Counted from the first letter of the stretch, positions 45,201-53,995 are shown. The stretch is 64,000 nt of DNA from CAXXOK01 sp964584315 (GCA_964584315.1 CAZOZO010000005.1:48526-112525), one strand, 5' to 3'. Numbers and translations: made by a program. The notes: generated by a model not told the origin, from the sequence alone.

Positions 45201-46571
45201 ATGGCTTCCCATGAGAAGTTTCATTACCAAAGCCTTGCCGAGCTGCGCGCCCAAATCGAGGCGCTGCATGTGGATATCGCCCTGACGGAAGACCTGCGCC
45301 CCCTGCTTGCGCCCGTGCGCGTTGGCGGGCTGACCGCCCCCAACGCCATGGCCGTGCTGCCCATGGAGGGCTGCGACTCCGAGCCGGACGGCTCCCCCAG
45401 CGAGCTGGTGACCCGCCGCTACATGCGCTTTGCGGGCGGCGGCGCGGGGCTTTTGTGGTGGGAGGCCTGCGCCGTGGCGGAGGAAGGCCGCGCCAACGAG
45501 CTGCAGATGATGCTGACCCGTGAAAACCTGCCCGCCTTTGCCGCGCTGGTCAAGCAGGCCAATGCCGAGGCCGCGCGCCTGAACGGCGAAGCCCATCGCC
45601 CCGTGAATGTGCTTCAACTGACGCACTCCGGCCGCTACAGCCGCCCGCACGGGCACAAAGCCAAGCCCATCGTACCCCAGCACGACCCCATCCTTGATCC
45701 GCGCGTGGGCCTTTCGCCGGACGCGCCTGTGGTGACCGATGCGTATCTGGACGACTTGATCGGCAAATACGTTGCATCCGCGAAGCTTGCGCAAGAGGCG
45801 GGCTTTGATGGCGTGGACCTGAAGAGTTGCCACCGCTATCTGCTCAGTGAGCTGCTGGCCAGCCATACCCGCGTGGGCAAGTACGGCGGCAGCTTTGAAA
45901 ACCGCACCCGCTTCCTGCGCGATGTGATCGATGCCGTGCGTGCGGAGGTGGGCAAAGATTTTATCCTCGCGTGCCGCTTCAACGTGTTCGACGCACACCC
46001 GTATCCTTACGGTTTTGGCGAGGATAAGCATGATTTGTGGAAGTTTGACCCCGAGGAGCCCATGGCGCTGGTGCGGATGCTCCGTGACAAGGGCGTGGGT
46101 CTGCTGAGCAATTCCGCGGGCAACCCTTACTACATTTACCCTCAGGTCACCCGCCCGTTCGACCTGAGCAGCATGGGCATCCCCGTGCCGGACGAGCACC
46201 CGCTGGAGAGCGTGGCTCGGCTGTTTGCCTTTACGCGCCGCATCCAGAACGAGGTAAAGGACGTGCCCGTGGTGGGCAATGGCTATACGTGGCTACGGCA
46301 ATACTTCCCCAACGCGGGCGCGGCTAACCTTGCGGATGGTAGCTGCAGCTTTGTGGGCCTCGGCCGCAGCAGCTTCGCCTACCCGGACGCGCCGCGCGAC
46401 ATTATCCTGTATGGGGCGATGGAGCCCGGCAAGTGCTGCACCACCTGCTCCAAGTGCACGCAGATCATGCGCGACCATGGCCGCAGCGGTTGTGTGTTGC
46501 GCGACGCGAAGGTATACGCGCCGCTCTACAAGCAGTACCGCGAAGAGGCGGAAGCGAGGGACAAGCAATGA
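45201..46571 (+). CDS. Old-yellow-enzyme-like NADH:flavin oxidoreductase with Fe-S motif
   Basis: 456 residues after GGGAGGGGTACCCC. The TIM-barrel flavin fold shows VLQLTHSGRYSRPHG (the His in the substrate pocket), GFDGVDLKSCHRYLLSELLA, GGSFENRTRFLRDVIDAVRAEVG and FVGLGRSSFAYPD. The C-terminal cysteines in CCTTCSKCTQIM and SGCV resemble the 4Fe-4S site of 2,4-dienoyl-CoA-reductase-type family members. The second NAD/FAD domain of those longer enzymes is absent; a partner flavoprotein could supply electrons. Such enzymes reduce activated C=C bonds or act on enone intermediates. It is followed directly by dehydrogenase genes. Confidence 0.87.
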   Translation: MASHEKFHYQSLAELRAQIEALHVDIALTEDLRPLLAPVRVGGLTAPNAMAVLPMEGCDSEPDGSPSELVTRRYMRFAGGGAGLLWWEACAVAEEGRANELQMMLTRENLPAFAALVKQANAEAARLNGEAHRPVNVLQLTHSGRYSRPHGHKAKPIVPQHDPILDPRVGLSPDAPVVTDAYLDDLIGKYVASAKLAQEAGFDGVDLKSCHRYLLSELLASHTRVGKYGGSFENRTRFLRDVIDAVRAEVGKDFILACRFNVFDAHPYPYGFGEDKHDLWKFDPEEPMALVRMLRDKGVGLLSNSAGNPYYIYPQVTRPFDLSSMGIPVPDEHPLESVARLFAFTRRIQNEVKDVPVVGNGYTWLRQYFPNAGAANLADGSCSFVGLGRSSFAYPDAPRDIILYGAMEPGKCCTTCSKCTQIMRDHGRSGCVLRDAKVYAPLYKQYREEAEARDKQ

Positions 46572-47602
46572 ACGACATGATGGTGAGCCGCGTAGGCCGC
46601 GTGGTGGCCGAGGGGCAGGCCGACTTTTTGACTCGCGACGTGCCCGCCCCTGCGGCGGACGAGGTGGTCATCCGCATCCGCGCCAGCGCGCTGTGCGGCA
46701 GCGACCTGCACATCTTTAAGGCCAAGCACCCCAGCGTGCCGCTGCCCGCGACGGTGGGGCACGAGTTTGCGGGTAACATTGCCGCTGTGGGCGCGGGCGT
46801 GACGAGCCTGACCATCGGACAGCGGGTCACGGTGGAGCCCTGCGAGGCTTGCGGCGTGTGCGACGCATGCCGCCATGGCGAGTATGGCTCCTGCGATAAG
46901 TTGACTTTCATCTATCGCCGCGGCGACGGCGCCTTGGCGGACTACATCACCGTGAAGGCAGCGAGCGTCTACCCCCTGCCGGAAGGCCTCAGCTATGAAG
47001 CGGGCGCACTGGTGGAGCCGCTGGCCGTAGCCACGCACGCCGTGCGTCGCGCGGATGTCAAGCTGGGCGAAACGGTGCTGGTGATTGGCGCGGGGGCCAT
47101 CGGGCTGCTGGTGGCGGCGCTGTGCAAGCGAAGCGGCGCGGCCGAAGTGATCGTGACCGACCACGCGGGCTTCCGCCTAACCATGGCAAAGACGCTGGGC
47201 GCGACGCGCACCGTGAACCCGCGCGAGGGCGACGATCTGGAACAGACCGTGATGGCCATGACCGCTGGCCGTGGCGTGGACAAGGCATTTGAGTGCGTAG
47301 GGCGCGAGGATACGTTCGTGCAGGCCATGAGCCTGATCCGCAAGCAGGGCCTGGCTACGGTGGTGGGCATCTTCGAGCAGACGCAGATCACCATCCCCGT
47401 GATGCGCATCGTGAACCGCGAGATCCGTATACAGGGCTCGCAGGGCTACTGCTGGGATTTTCCCGTGGCGCTCAGGTTGGCGCGCGAGATCGGCCTGGAG
47501 CAGCTGGTCACGCACCGCTACCCGCTGAGCGACCTGCAAACGGCGCTGGAGGTAGCCTCCGACCGCACGCAAAACTCCGTGAAAGTGATCTTGAATCCAT
47601 AA
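46568..47602 (+). CDS. Zinc-dependent alcohol dehydrogenase (sorbitol-dehydrogenase-like MDR)
   Basis: 344 residues from the ATG at 46568, overlapping the previous stop (ATGA); a second ATG lies at 46577. Catalytic zinc ligands are ALCGSDLH (Cys) and VGHEFAG (His-Glu). The structural zinc loop is CEACGVCDACRHGEYGSC, and the NAD(H) site is VLVIGAGAIGLLVAALCK. The family oxidises secondary hydroxyls of sugars and polyols or reduces ketones. In this block it probably handles a keto or hydroxyl step of the same substrate as the neighbours. Confidence 0.92.
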   Translation: MNDMMVSRVGRVVAEGQADFLTRDVPAPAADEVVIRIRASALCGSDLHIFKAKHPSVPLPATVGHEFAGNIAAVGAGVTSLTIGQRVTVEPCEACGVCDACRHGEYGSCDKLTFIYRRGDGALADYITVKAASVYPLPEGLSYEAGALVEPLAVATHAVRRADVKLGETVLVIGAGAIGLLVAALCKRSGAAEVIVTDHAGFRLTMAKTLGATRTVNPREGDDLEQTVMAMTAGRGVDKAFECVGREDTFVQAMSLIRKQGLATVVGIFEQTQITIPVMRIVNREIRIQGSQGYCWDFPVALRLAREIGLEQLVTHRYPLSDLQTALEVASDRTQNSVKVILNP

Positions 47603-47617
47603 CGAGGGGGACTCCTT

Positions 47618-48388
47618 TTGAGCAACAAAACGGCGATCGTCACCGGGGGCAGCCGAGGCATCGGCCTTGCCATCGCAAAACGTCTGGCGAGGGATGGGTT
47701 CAATATCACGATGCTGGCTACGCAGGAGGCCGCAAAGCACCAGAAGAGCATCGACGCCATTGAGGCGCTGGGCGCCAGGGTGCTGTACGTGCAGGGCAAC
47801 ATCGGCAATGCGGCGGATCGCGCGCGGCTTGTGGACGAGACAGTCAAAACCTTTGGCGGCGTGCACGTGCTGGTGAACAACGCGGGCGTGGGTCCCAAGG
47901 TACGCAGCGACCTGCTGGACATGTCCGAGGAGAGCTGGGATCATGTGCTGGGCATCAACGCCAAGGGCACCATGTTTTTGACCCAGCTGGTCGCCAAACA
48001 GATGATGAAGCAGGACTTTATCGGCAAAAAGCGCGGCGCCATCGTGAACGTCAGTTCCTGCTCGGCGGTAGTATCGTCCATCAGCCGTGGGGAATACTGC
48101 GTGTCCAAGGCAGGCGTATCGATGCTGACCACACTGTTTGCCGACCGCCTCGCGCCGGAGGGCATCCTCGTGAACGAGGTGCGCCCGGGCGTGATCATGA
48201 CCGACATGACCAGCACCGTGAAGGAGAAGTACGACGCGCTGATCAAGGCAGGCCTGTTTCCCATTGCGCGCTGGGGCATGCCCGAGGATGTGGCCGACGC
48301 GGTGGCCGCGCTCGCGGGCGACCAGTTCCTGTATACGACGGGCAGCTTCATCGATGTGGATGGAGGCTTCCACATCAAGCGGCTGTAA
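47618..48388 (+). CDS. Short-chain dehydrogenase/reductase
   Basis: 256 residues with a TTG start, 15 bases after the previous stop and behind CGAGGGGGACTCC. The classical SDR pattern is complete: TGGSRGIGLAIAK for the cofactor, NNAGVG, the catalytic Ser in NVSSCSAV, and YCVSK with Tyr and Lys. The C-terminal TGSFIDVDGGFHIKRL closes the fold. The substrate is unknown; by context it interconverts a ketone and alcohol. Confidence 0.92.
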   Translation: MSNKTAIVTGGSRGIGLAIAKRLARDGFNITMLATQEAAKHQKSIDAIEALGARVLYVQGNIGNAADRARLVDETVKTFGGVHVLVNNAGVGPKVRSDLLDMSEESWDHVLGINAKGTMFLTQLVAKQMMKQDFIGKKRGAIVNVSSCSAVVSSISRGEYCVSKAGVSMLTTLFADRLAPEGILVNEVRPGVIMTDMTSTVKEKYDALIKAGLFPIARWGMPEDVADAVAALAGDQFLYTTGSFIDVDGGFHIKRL

Positions 48389-48399
48389 GGGGTGGGGGC

Positions 48400-50358
48400 A
48401 TGCGCGAAACCAGCTTTACATGGAAGGGCTACACCCTGCCGGTCTATACGCTGAACACCGTAGTGGTGGGTACGGGCGCGGCGGGCTACAACGCCGCCGA
48501 CCGGCTCCGTGCTTATGGGCAAACGGATATCGCCATCGTGACCGAGCACATCCTTGCGGGCACATCCCGCAATACTGGCAGCGACAAGCAGACCTATTAC
48601 AAGCTGACCCTTTCCGGCAGCGAGCCGGACAGTGTGCGCGAGATGGCGGAAACGCTTTTTAACGGCCAGTGCGTGGATGGAGACATTGCGCTTTGCGAGG
48701 CCGCGCTTTCCGCGCAGAGTTTTTTGCGCCTCGCGGAACTGGGCGTGCCGTTTCCGCGCAACCGCTACGGCGAGTACATCGGCTACAAGACCGACCATGA
48801 CCCGCGCAGGCGTGCGACCAGCGTGGGGCCCTATACCTCCCGCAAGATGACCGAGTGCCTGGAGGCGGCCGTGCAGGCGAAGGGCATTCGCGTTTTCGAC
48901 AAAATGCAGGTGGTCAAAGTGCTTGGCGACGGCAAGCGCGTGTATGGCCTTCTGTGCCTCGACCTGAACCGCGCGAAGGAAACCAAAGACGCGTTTGCGA
49001 TCTTCCAGTGCGAAAACGTCGTGTATGCGACGGGCGGCCCCGCAGGGATGTACCAGAGCAGCGTATACCCCAATGGGCACTACGGCGCCACCGGCCTCGC
49101 GCTGGAGGCGGGCGTCATGGGCCGCAACCTGACCGAGTGGCAGTACGGGCTGGCCTCGCTGCGTCCGCGCTGGAACGTGTCCGGCACGTACATGCAGGCG
49201 CTGCCGCACGTGTATTCCACCGATGCGGCAGGCGGCGACGAGCGGGCTTTCCTGACAGATTTCTTTGCCGACCGGGGTGAACTGCTCACCAAGCTGTTCC
49301 TCAAGGGTTATCAGTGGCCCTTCGACGTGTGCAAGGTAGCAGGCGGCTCGTCCATCATCGACATCCTTGTGTACATGGAGAGTGCCAAAGGGCGCAGGGT
49401 GTTTCTGGACTACCGACGCAACCCCTTTGGCGCGGAGGTGGATTTTGAAGCCCTCTCGCCTGAGGCGCATACGTACCTGCAAAGCGCGGGCGCTTGCTTC
49501 GGGTTGCCCATCGACCGCCTGCGGCATATGAATCGGCCCGCAGTGGATTTTTACTTGGACAAGGGCGTGGATCTGGCTGCCGAGCCACTGGAGATTGCCC
49601 TGTGCGCACAGCACAACAACGGCGGCCTTGCGGTGGACTGCTGGTGGCAGACCAATCTGGAAGGGTTTTTTGCGGTAGGAGAGGCAGCGGCCAGTCACGG
49701 CGTATATCGCCCTGGCGGCAGCGCGCTGAACGCCGGGCAGGTGGGCAGCACACGCGCGGCGCAGTACATCGCGGCGCGGCGTAGTGGAGAAGCGCCCGAA
49801 GATAGCGGCTTGGCTCAGGCGGCTATGGCGCAGGCGGAGGCCTTCCTTCAAAATGTAGACGGATTGCTCACGGACTGCGACACCGCGCGCGACCGCTGGT
49901 TTGAGGCGACCATTCGCATGAGCCGCATCGGCAGCGCCATCCGCAGCGCGGAGGGCATTGCAGAAGGATTGGCTGCGACACGGGAAACGCTGCGCACCTT
50001 CTGGCGTGAGACGCGCATCGACAGCCCCGCCAAGCTCAGCATAGCCCTGCGCCTGCGGGATGTGCTGCTTGCGCAGGAAACCTACCTCGCCGCCATGGCG
50101 GATTATCTGGCGCAGGGGGGCAAGAGCCGCGGCAGCGCCCTATATACCGACCGAAACGGACAAAAACCCTACGCAAGCCTGCCTGATCTGTTCACCTTTA
50201 CGCTGGACGACGGCTCGCGTGGCGGGCTGGTGCAGGAGGCTCTGCGGGGCGCGGGCGGCATCACCTTCACATGGAGACCCGTGCGGCCGATTCCGGCGGA
50301 CGACGATTTTTTCGAAAACGTATGGCGCGCTTACCGCGAGAATGGAAATGTGTACTGA
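48400..50358 (+). CDS. FAD-binding protein, fumarate reductase/succinate dehydrogenase flavoprotein-like
   Basis: 652 residues after AAGGGGTGGGGGC. The N-terminal FAD fold is TVVVGTGAAGYNAADRL, followed by AGTSRNTGSDKQTYYK. The second FAD-contact block is AQHNNGGLAVDCWWQTNLEGFFAVGEAAASHGVYRPGGSALNAGQVGS (about residues 405-452). The long helical C-terminus (about 480-570) is like that of FrdA or L-aspartate oxidase. Soluble flavoproteins of this family carry out C=C reductions with small partners. It is the last gene of the block and a strong terminator follows. Confidence 0.88.
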   Translation: MRETSFTWKGYTLPVYTLNTVVVGTGAAGYNAADRLRAYGQTDIAIVTEHILAGTSRNTGSDKQTYYKLTLSGSEPDSVREMAETLFNGQCVDGDIALCEAALSAQSFLRLAELGVPFPRNRYGEYIGYKTDHDPRRRATSVGPYTSRKMTECLEAAVQAKGIRVFDKMQVVKVLGDGKRVYGLLCLDLNRAKETKDAFAIFQCENVVYATGGPAGMYQSSVYPNGHYGATGLALEAGVMGRNLTEWQYGLASLRPRWNVSGTYMQALPHVYSTDAAGGDERAFLTDFFADRGELLTKLFLKGYQWPFDVCKVAGGSSIIDILVYMESAKGRRVFLDYRRNPFGAEVDFEALSPEAHTYLQSAGACFGLPIDRLRHMNRPAVDFYLDKGVDLAAEPLEIALCAQHNNGGLAVDCWWQTNLEGFFAVGEAAASHGVYRPGGSALNAGQVGSTRAAQYIAARRSGEAPEDSGLAQAAMAQAEAFLQNVDGLLTDCDTARDRWFEATIRMSRIGSAIRSAEGIAEGLAATRETLRTFWRETRIDSPAKLSIALRLRDVLLAQETYLAAMADYLAQGGKSRGSALYTDRNGQKPYASLPDLFTFTLDDGSRGGLVQEALRGAGGITFTWRPVRPIPADDDFFENVWRAYRENGNVY

Positions 50359-50400
50359 GAACCGATGCCTGGCGCATTCGGCGTAGGGCGCATCAAAGCT

Positions 50401-50450
50401 GAAAGCACAAAACCACCGGCGTGTTCGGTGGTTTTGTGCTTTCGGTTTTT
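50401..50450. terminator. Strong intrinsic terminator
   Basis: A perfect 18-base stem (50401-50418 with 50426-50443) with a 7-base loop is followed by GGTTTTT. It ends the rightward catabolic block, and its A-rich left flank lets it work for the leftward diguanylate cyclase gene as well. Confidence 0.93.
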
Positions 50451-50481
50451 GCAATGATCGCCGCACGCTGCTGGTGTGGGT

Positions 50482-51633
50482 TTACCGCACGCCGACCAGC
50501 TTGGCAGCCTTGACACGGTACATTTGCTGGTCTGCTGCGCTCAACAGCGCATCGGCCGTGCGTGTCTCCTGTGGGTAGAAGCGTGCCCAGCCGACACTCA
50601 GCGACAGCCGGAACCGCTCGGCTGTGGTCTCATTGAAGTGGCGCACCTGTTCCTCGATTTGCGCCGCGATGGCCTCGGGGGTAAGGCTGCCCTGATGGCG
50701 GCCAAAAATCACAAACTCGTCGCCTCCCAGCCGCGCCAGAAAGAAATCCCGCCCTATGCACAGGGTCTTGAGAATCTCAGCGATGGCCACCAGCGCGCGA
50801 TCCCCCGCGGTGTGGCCGTAGGTGTCGTTGATGTTCTTAAAGTTGTCCGCATCCAACATGATCAGGAAAATATCTGAATCCGCCTCGGCGGAGTTTAGCT
50901 TCATATCCAGATAGTGGCTCAGCTTGCGGCGGTTGTTCAGGCCGGTGAGCGGGTCAGTGGATATCTGGCGGCTGAGCACGTTGGTGTATACCAAAATGAT
51001 CGACAGCAGCACGCTTACCCAGATGATCGAGATACCGTAGAACATCCATTGCAGCACGCCCGCGATCAGCGGCGGTATCACGAACAGCGCCATGTAGCGC
51101 AGCTCCGATCGGTCGGCGGCGCTGACGGGCTTTTGGGTTCTGCGCAGCACGATGGCGAACGACAGCACGCCATACAGATACATCAGCACCATGTAGACCA
51201 GAAAATACGGCTCGCGGTGGTACACCTGCCTCGCATCGAAGCTGAACACCAGCGGCGTGAAGATGTTGGCTACCAGCAGCCCGGCGTTGAGGAAGATGGG
51301 CAGGACATACGGCAGGGCGCGACGCTTGAGGCCTCGCTCGTCCATGTTGGTGCGCAGGTCGCAGTACATGGTCCACAGGCAAGTGATGGTGGGTGCGATG
51401 GCATAGCCCAGCGAGTAGACGAGCATTTGAAGGATGTACGAGCCCGGGAAGGATACGCCGTCCAGCACCCACTGACCCGCGTCCATCGCCTGCTCCGCGA
51501 TGGCAGCGAGCAGAAGGCCGTTGAACAGCTGGTCATCCAGCGCAAGGCTGCCCGAGCGCCGCTGGTTACGCCAGAAGAAGAACAGGATAATGATCCCTAA
51601 AAGGTTCATTTGAACGTATGCGAGTACGCACAT
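50482..51633 (-). CDS. Membrane diguanylate cyclase (GGDEF)
   Basis: 383 residues, start after AGGGTGA. Six or seven membrane segments occupy about 1-220, and a GGDEF domain about 225-383 (STDPLTGLNNRRKL, DADNFKNINDTYGHTAGD, and the active-site ARLGGDEF). It makes the second messenger c-di-GMP from two GTP. The inhibitory I-site RxxD expected just before the GGDEF loop is not present (IGRDFFLAR has different spacing), so product inhibition may be weak. The N-terminal membrane sensor resembles 7TM-type sensing modules; its signal is unknown. Confidence 0.9.
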   Translation of the reverse strand: MCVLAYVQMNLLGIIILFFFWRNQRRSGSLALDDQLFNGLLLAAIAEQAMDAGQWVLDGVSFPGSYILQMLVYSLGYAIAPTITCLWTMYCDLRTNMDERGLKRRALPYVLPIFLNAGLLVANIFTPLVFSFDARQVYHREPYFLVYMVLMYLYGVLSFAIVLRRTQKPVSAADRSELRYMALFVIPPLIAGVLQWMFYGISIIWVSVLLSIILVYTNVLSRQISTDPLTGLNNRRKLSHYLDMKLNSAEADSDIFLIMLDADNFKNINDTYGHTAGDRALVAIAEILKTLCIGRDFFLARLGGDEFVIFGRHQGSLTPEAIAAQIEEQVRHFNETTAERFRLSLSVGWARFYPQETRTADALLSAADQQMYRVKAAKLVGVR

Positions 51634-52014
51634 GCTGCTTCACCCTGCTACTTTCACATCCGGCCGCGCGTGCGGCACTTTGCAACCGGGTTACATTAAC
51701 GGGCCGATACGATCGTGCATCGGATGCGTCGATGCGCCGATCGCCTTCTTTTCTGCCACTCCATGAAACACGCTGGAGGCGCATATATTACGAATATAAT
51801 AACAGATTTTAGTCGGTGTAACAAGTGCCAATTTCTTTCAGTGACTCCACCGGCGAAAAGCATTTGCATCGCAAGCGGTTCATCAAAAAAACAGACGGCT
51901 GGCGAACCGAAGGATAATCTCGAGGGAGCAGGTTCTTTGTTTTCCGTTACATCCTGCGCTCAGGATACCGCTGCCGGCGTACTCGACGGTGGCGCCTTCC
52001 CAGAGCCGGGTCGA
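51634..52014. other. Intergenic stretch holding the GGDEF gene promoter
   Basis: Apart from the promoter at 51796-51824, no gene or strong hairpin is seen. The predicted leader of the GGDEF mRNA is about 155 bases, long enough for a regulatory RNA, but I could not recognise one. Confidence 0.5.
51796..51824 (-). promoter_or_regulatory. Promoter of the diguanylate cyclase gene
   Basis: On the complement TTGTTA (51819-51824) and TATTAT (51796-51801) are 17 bases apart. Confidence 0.6.
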
Positions 52015-52719
52015 TCAATAATAGATCTTGCGGCTTCCGTCGATGCTCTCGCGTACGGCTTCGGTCAGGCAACGGATGGCGCCGTCAAAATCGCGCGCCT
52101 CCAGCCGCGCGCACAGCGCGTCGGTGTTCTGATACAGTGCGGGGATGCCGTAAAGCATGCAAAAGCGCAACCAAAGCGTGCGTGTGAGCGAACGAAACGA
52201 GCTGAACAGGATCGGCAGCAACGTATTCCCGCTGTAGAGCGCCAGACGGTGCTGGAAGGTAAACGCGTGCATCACGGCCTCGTGATCGGTCTTCGAGTGA
52301 CCGATGGCTTCGGTGGCTTCGCGCAGCTGCATCAGTTCCGCTTCCGTGATGCGTGTGGCGCACAGCTGTACGGCCAGCGTGTCCAGCGCGATGCGCAGTT
52401 CCAGCACGGATCGAACCTCCTCTTGCCGCAGCATGCCCCCGTTATAGGATACAATGGCCTGAAACGTCTCGATGGTGCCATTGCGCCGGTAGTCTGCCAC
52501 AAAGGTGCCGATGCGTGGCCTGACCACCAGAAAGCCTTTGCGCTGGAGCTCTACCACGCCGGCATTGACCACCGCACGGCTCACCTGCATGGTATCCGCC
52601 AGCTCGCGCTCCGGCGGCAATTGCGTGCCCACGGGCAACCTGCCGGAGAGGATCATGCTCTCCAGCTCCTTGACGAACAACTCCTTGAGGGTAGGCGCGC
52701 TGAGTTTGGCAAACTGCAT
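52015..52719 (-). CDS. GntR-family (FadR-type) transcriptional regulator
   Basis: 234 residues from the ATG at 52717-52719, 7 bases after GGAGGG; in-frame ATGs at 52734 and 52761 lack sites, and the latter lies in the promoter. The winged HTH is canonical (SMILSGRLPVGTQLPPERELADTMQVSRAVVNAGVVELQRKGFLVVRPRIGTFV, residues 22-75, key words LPPERELA and SRAVV). The C-terminal helical sensor domain (about 95-234) is of the FCD type (VLELRIALDTLAVQL, FHxAL-like FTFQHRLALYSGN). It is divergent from the hyp/oxidoreductase operon and probably represses both units through the paired 15-bp operators. Confidence 0.9.
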   Translation of the reverse strand: MQFAKLSAPTLKELFVKELESMILSGRLPVGTQLPPERELADTMQVSRAVVNAGVVELQRKGFLVVRPRIGTFVADYRRNGTIETFQAIVSYNGGMLRQEEVRSVLELRIALDTLAVQLCATRITEAELMQLREATEAIGHSKTDHEAVMHAFTFQHRLALYSGNTLLPILFSSFRSLTRTLWLRFCMLYGIPALYQNTDALCARLEARDFDGAIRCLTEAVRESIDGSRKIYY

Positions 52720-52740
52720 CTTCAAGCCCTCCATGCTGAC

Positions 52741-52755
52741 TCTGGTATGACCAGA
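52741..52755. promoter_or_regulatory. GntR operator 1
   Basis: TCTGGTATGACCAGA is a perfect inverted repeat about one base and matches the FadR-type pattern TGGTnnnACCA. It lies just downstream of the regulator's own promoter and has a 14/15 identical copy at 52896-52910. Confidence 0.85.
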
Positions 52756-52769
52756 TACCAACCATACTT

Positions 52770-52798
52770 ATTATAATGAGAAAACGAGAAGAAATCAA
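52770..52798 (-). promoter_or_regulatory. Promoter of the gntR-type gene
   Basis: On the complement TTGATT (52793-52798) and a perfect TATAAT (52770-52775) are 17 bases apart. Transcription would start near 52763, next to operator 1. Confidence 0.8.
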
Positions 52799-52846
52799 GT
52801 TGAAAAGCTAAAAACAATGGAAATAAAACGTTTTGAAAACATGATG

Positions 52847-52876
52847 TTGACAGGTAACAGGCCAGAATGTTAAAAT
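52847..52876 (+). promoter_or_regulatory. Promoter of the hyp/oxidoreductase operon
   Basis: A perfect TTGACA (52847-52852) and TAAAAT (52871-52876) are 18 bases apart. Transcription would start near 52883, with operator 2 immediately downstream. Confidence 0.8.
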
Positions 52877-52895
52877 CATCACAGTTTGTTTTCGC

Positions 52896-52910
52896 TCTGG
52901 TATGTCCAGA
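52896..52910. promoter_or_regulatory. GntR operator 2
   Basis: TCTGGTATGTCCAGA differs from operator 1 at one base and extends to CTCTGG/CCAGAG (52895-52911). Its place just after the predicted start site suits repression by roadblock. Confidence 0.85.
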
Positions 52911-52984
52911 GGTGCGCCGCTGAGACCGGCGGTTTTTCCGGCGCGTGGTAGGCCTAATGCTGCCGACTGTAGGAGGTACTCCCC

Positions 52985-53968
52985 ATGTTTACGTTTAACT
53001 ATGCCGATGGCGCAACGCTGGTTTCATCCTTGCTTGTCTGGCTGCTTGTCTTTGCCGCGCTGTTTGCGCTCAACGAGGCGTCCCGTCGGTTCAAGGCGGT
53101 GGGCTTTGCGCTGTTCGTGGTGCTGCCGGTGGTGCTGTCCATCCTGTGGTTCACTGTGCTCAAGACCAGTACCTATACCGACTGGTTCCATCTGGCGAAG
53201 GTTTATTCCTCCACGGCGGGGTGTATTGGTTTCTGGTGCATCCGGCACCTGAAGGGCAAGCGGAAGAACGGCACGGAGTGGCGGCTGGCGGATAACCGCA
53301 TCGCGCTGTGCTTCCCGCCGCTGATCCTCGCCATCAACATTCTGGAAGCCTGCGCGCGCGACATCGAGGTGGGCCTGAGCTACGCCGTCATGGCGCAGGA
53401 CGCGACCGCGGATGTGCCCGTGATGTTGATGGGCGGCCCGTGGAACTTTATGAATGCCGCCGCTGGCATCCTCAATATCATCACCATTACGGGGTGGTTT
53501 GGCATTTGCCTGCGCAAGGCCACCGTGAAGGATAAGAGCCGCGACATGCTCTGGCCGGACATGCTGTGGTTCTGGATCATCGCCTACGACCTGTGGAATT
53601 TTGCCTACACCTATAACTGCTTGCCGCACCACTCGTGGTATTGCGGGCTGGCGCTGCTTCTGGCCCCTACGCTGTGCGCGTTTACCGTGGGCAAGGGTGC
53701 GTGGCTGCAACACCGCGCGCAGACGCTGGCGCTGTGGTGCATGTTTGCGCAGACCTTCCCCATGTTTCAGGATGCGGGGCGGTTCCGCGTGGATTCCACC
53801 TACAACGCTACCATCTACTTTATCGTGAGCCTGTTGGCACTGCTGATGAACGTGGCGGTGCTCGCCTACATGGCCTACAAGGTGAAGAAGACCCGCCGCA
53901 ACCCCTACCTTGGCGAGCTGTATACCGACCTTGCGGAGTATAAAGCCATCAAGGCACTCGCACAATAA
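52985..53968 (+). CDS. Polytopic membrane protein (DUF5692-like)
   Basis: 327 residues after TAGGAGGTACTCCCC, with about eight membrane segments. Motifs such as FNYADGATLVSSLLVWLLVFAALFALNEASRR, GGPWNFMNAAAGILNIITITGW, WIIAYDLWNFAYTYNCLPHHSWYCG and QTFPMFQD look conserved. I believe it is of the DUF5692 type, a family without known function, but this is from memory of pattern. Histidines and cysteines in NCLPHHSWYC and the Asp-rich loop could bind metal. It is the first gene of the operon with hypB and hypA, so a nickel-related or electron-transfer membrane role is possible. Confidence 0.72.
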   Translation: MFTFNYADGATLVSSLLVWLLVFAALFALNEASRRFKAVGFALFVVLPVVLSILWFTVLKTSTYTDWFHLAKVYSSTAGCIGFWCIRHLKGKRKNGTEWRLADNRIALCFPPLILAINILEACARDIEVGLSYAVMAQDATADVPVMLMGGPWNFMNAAAGILNIITITGWFGICLRKATVKDKSRDMLWPDMLWFWIIAYDLWNFAYTYNCLPHHSWYCGLALLLAPTLCAFTVGKGAWLQHRAQTLALWCMFAQTFPMFQDAGRFRVDSTYNATIYFIVSLLALLMNVAVLAYMAYKVKKTRRNPYLGELYTDLAEYKAIKALAQ

Positions 53969-53995
53969 GCGCCACGCGGCGCGGGAGGCATAACC

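Noticed and set aside
45150..46199. A 349-codon open frame on the minus strand
   Set aside because: Antisense to the OYE-like gene; His/Arg/Gln-rich shadow.
47941..49851. A 636-codon open frame on the minus strand
   Set aside because: Antisense to the SDR and flavoprotein genes, both with complete motifs; no start signal.
51634..51800. Possible c-di-GMP riboswitch before the GGDEF gene
   Set aside because: The leader is long enough, but no conserved GEMM-type core could be identified by eye.
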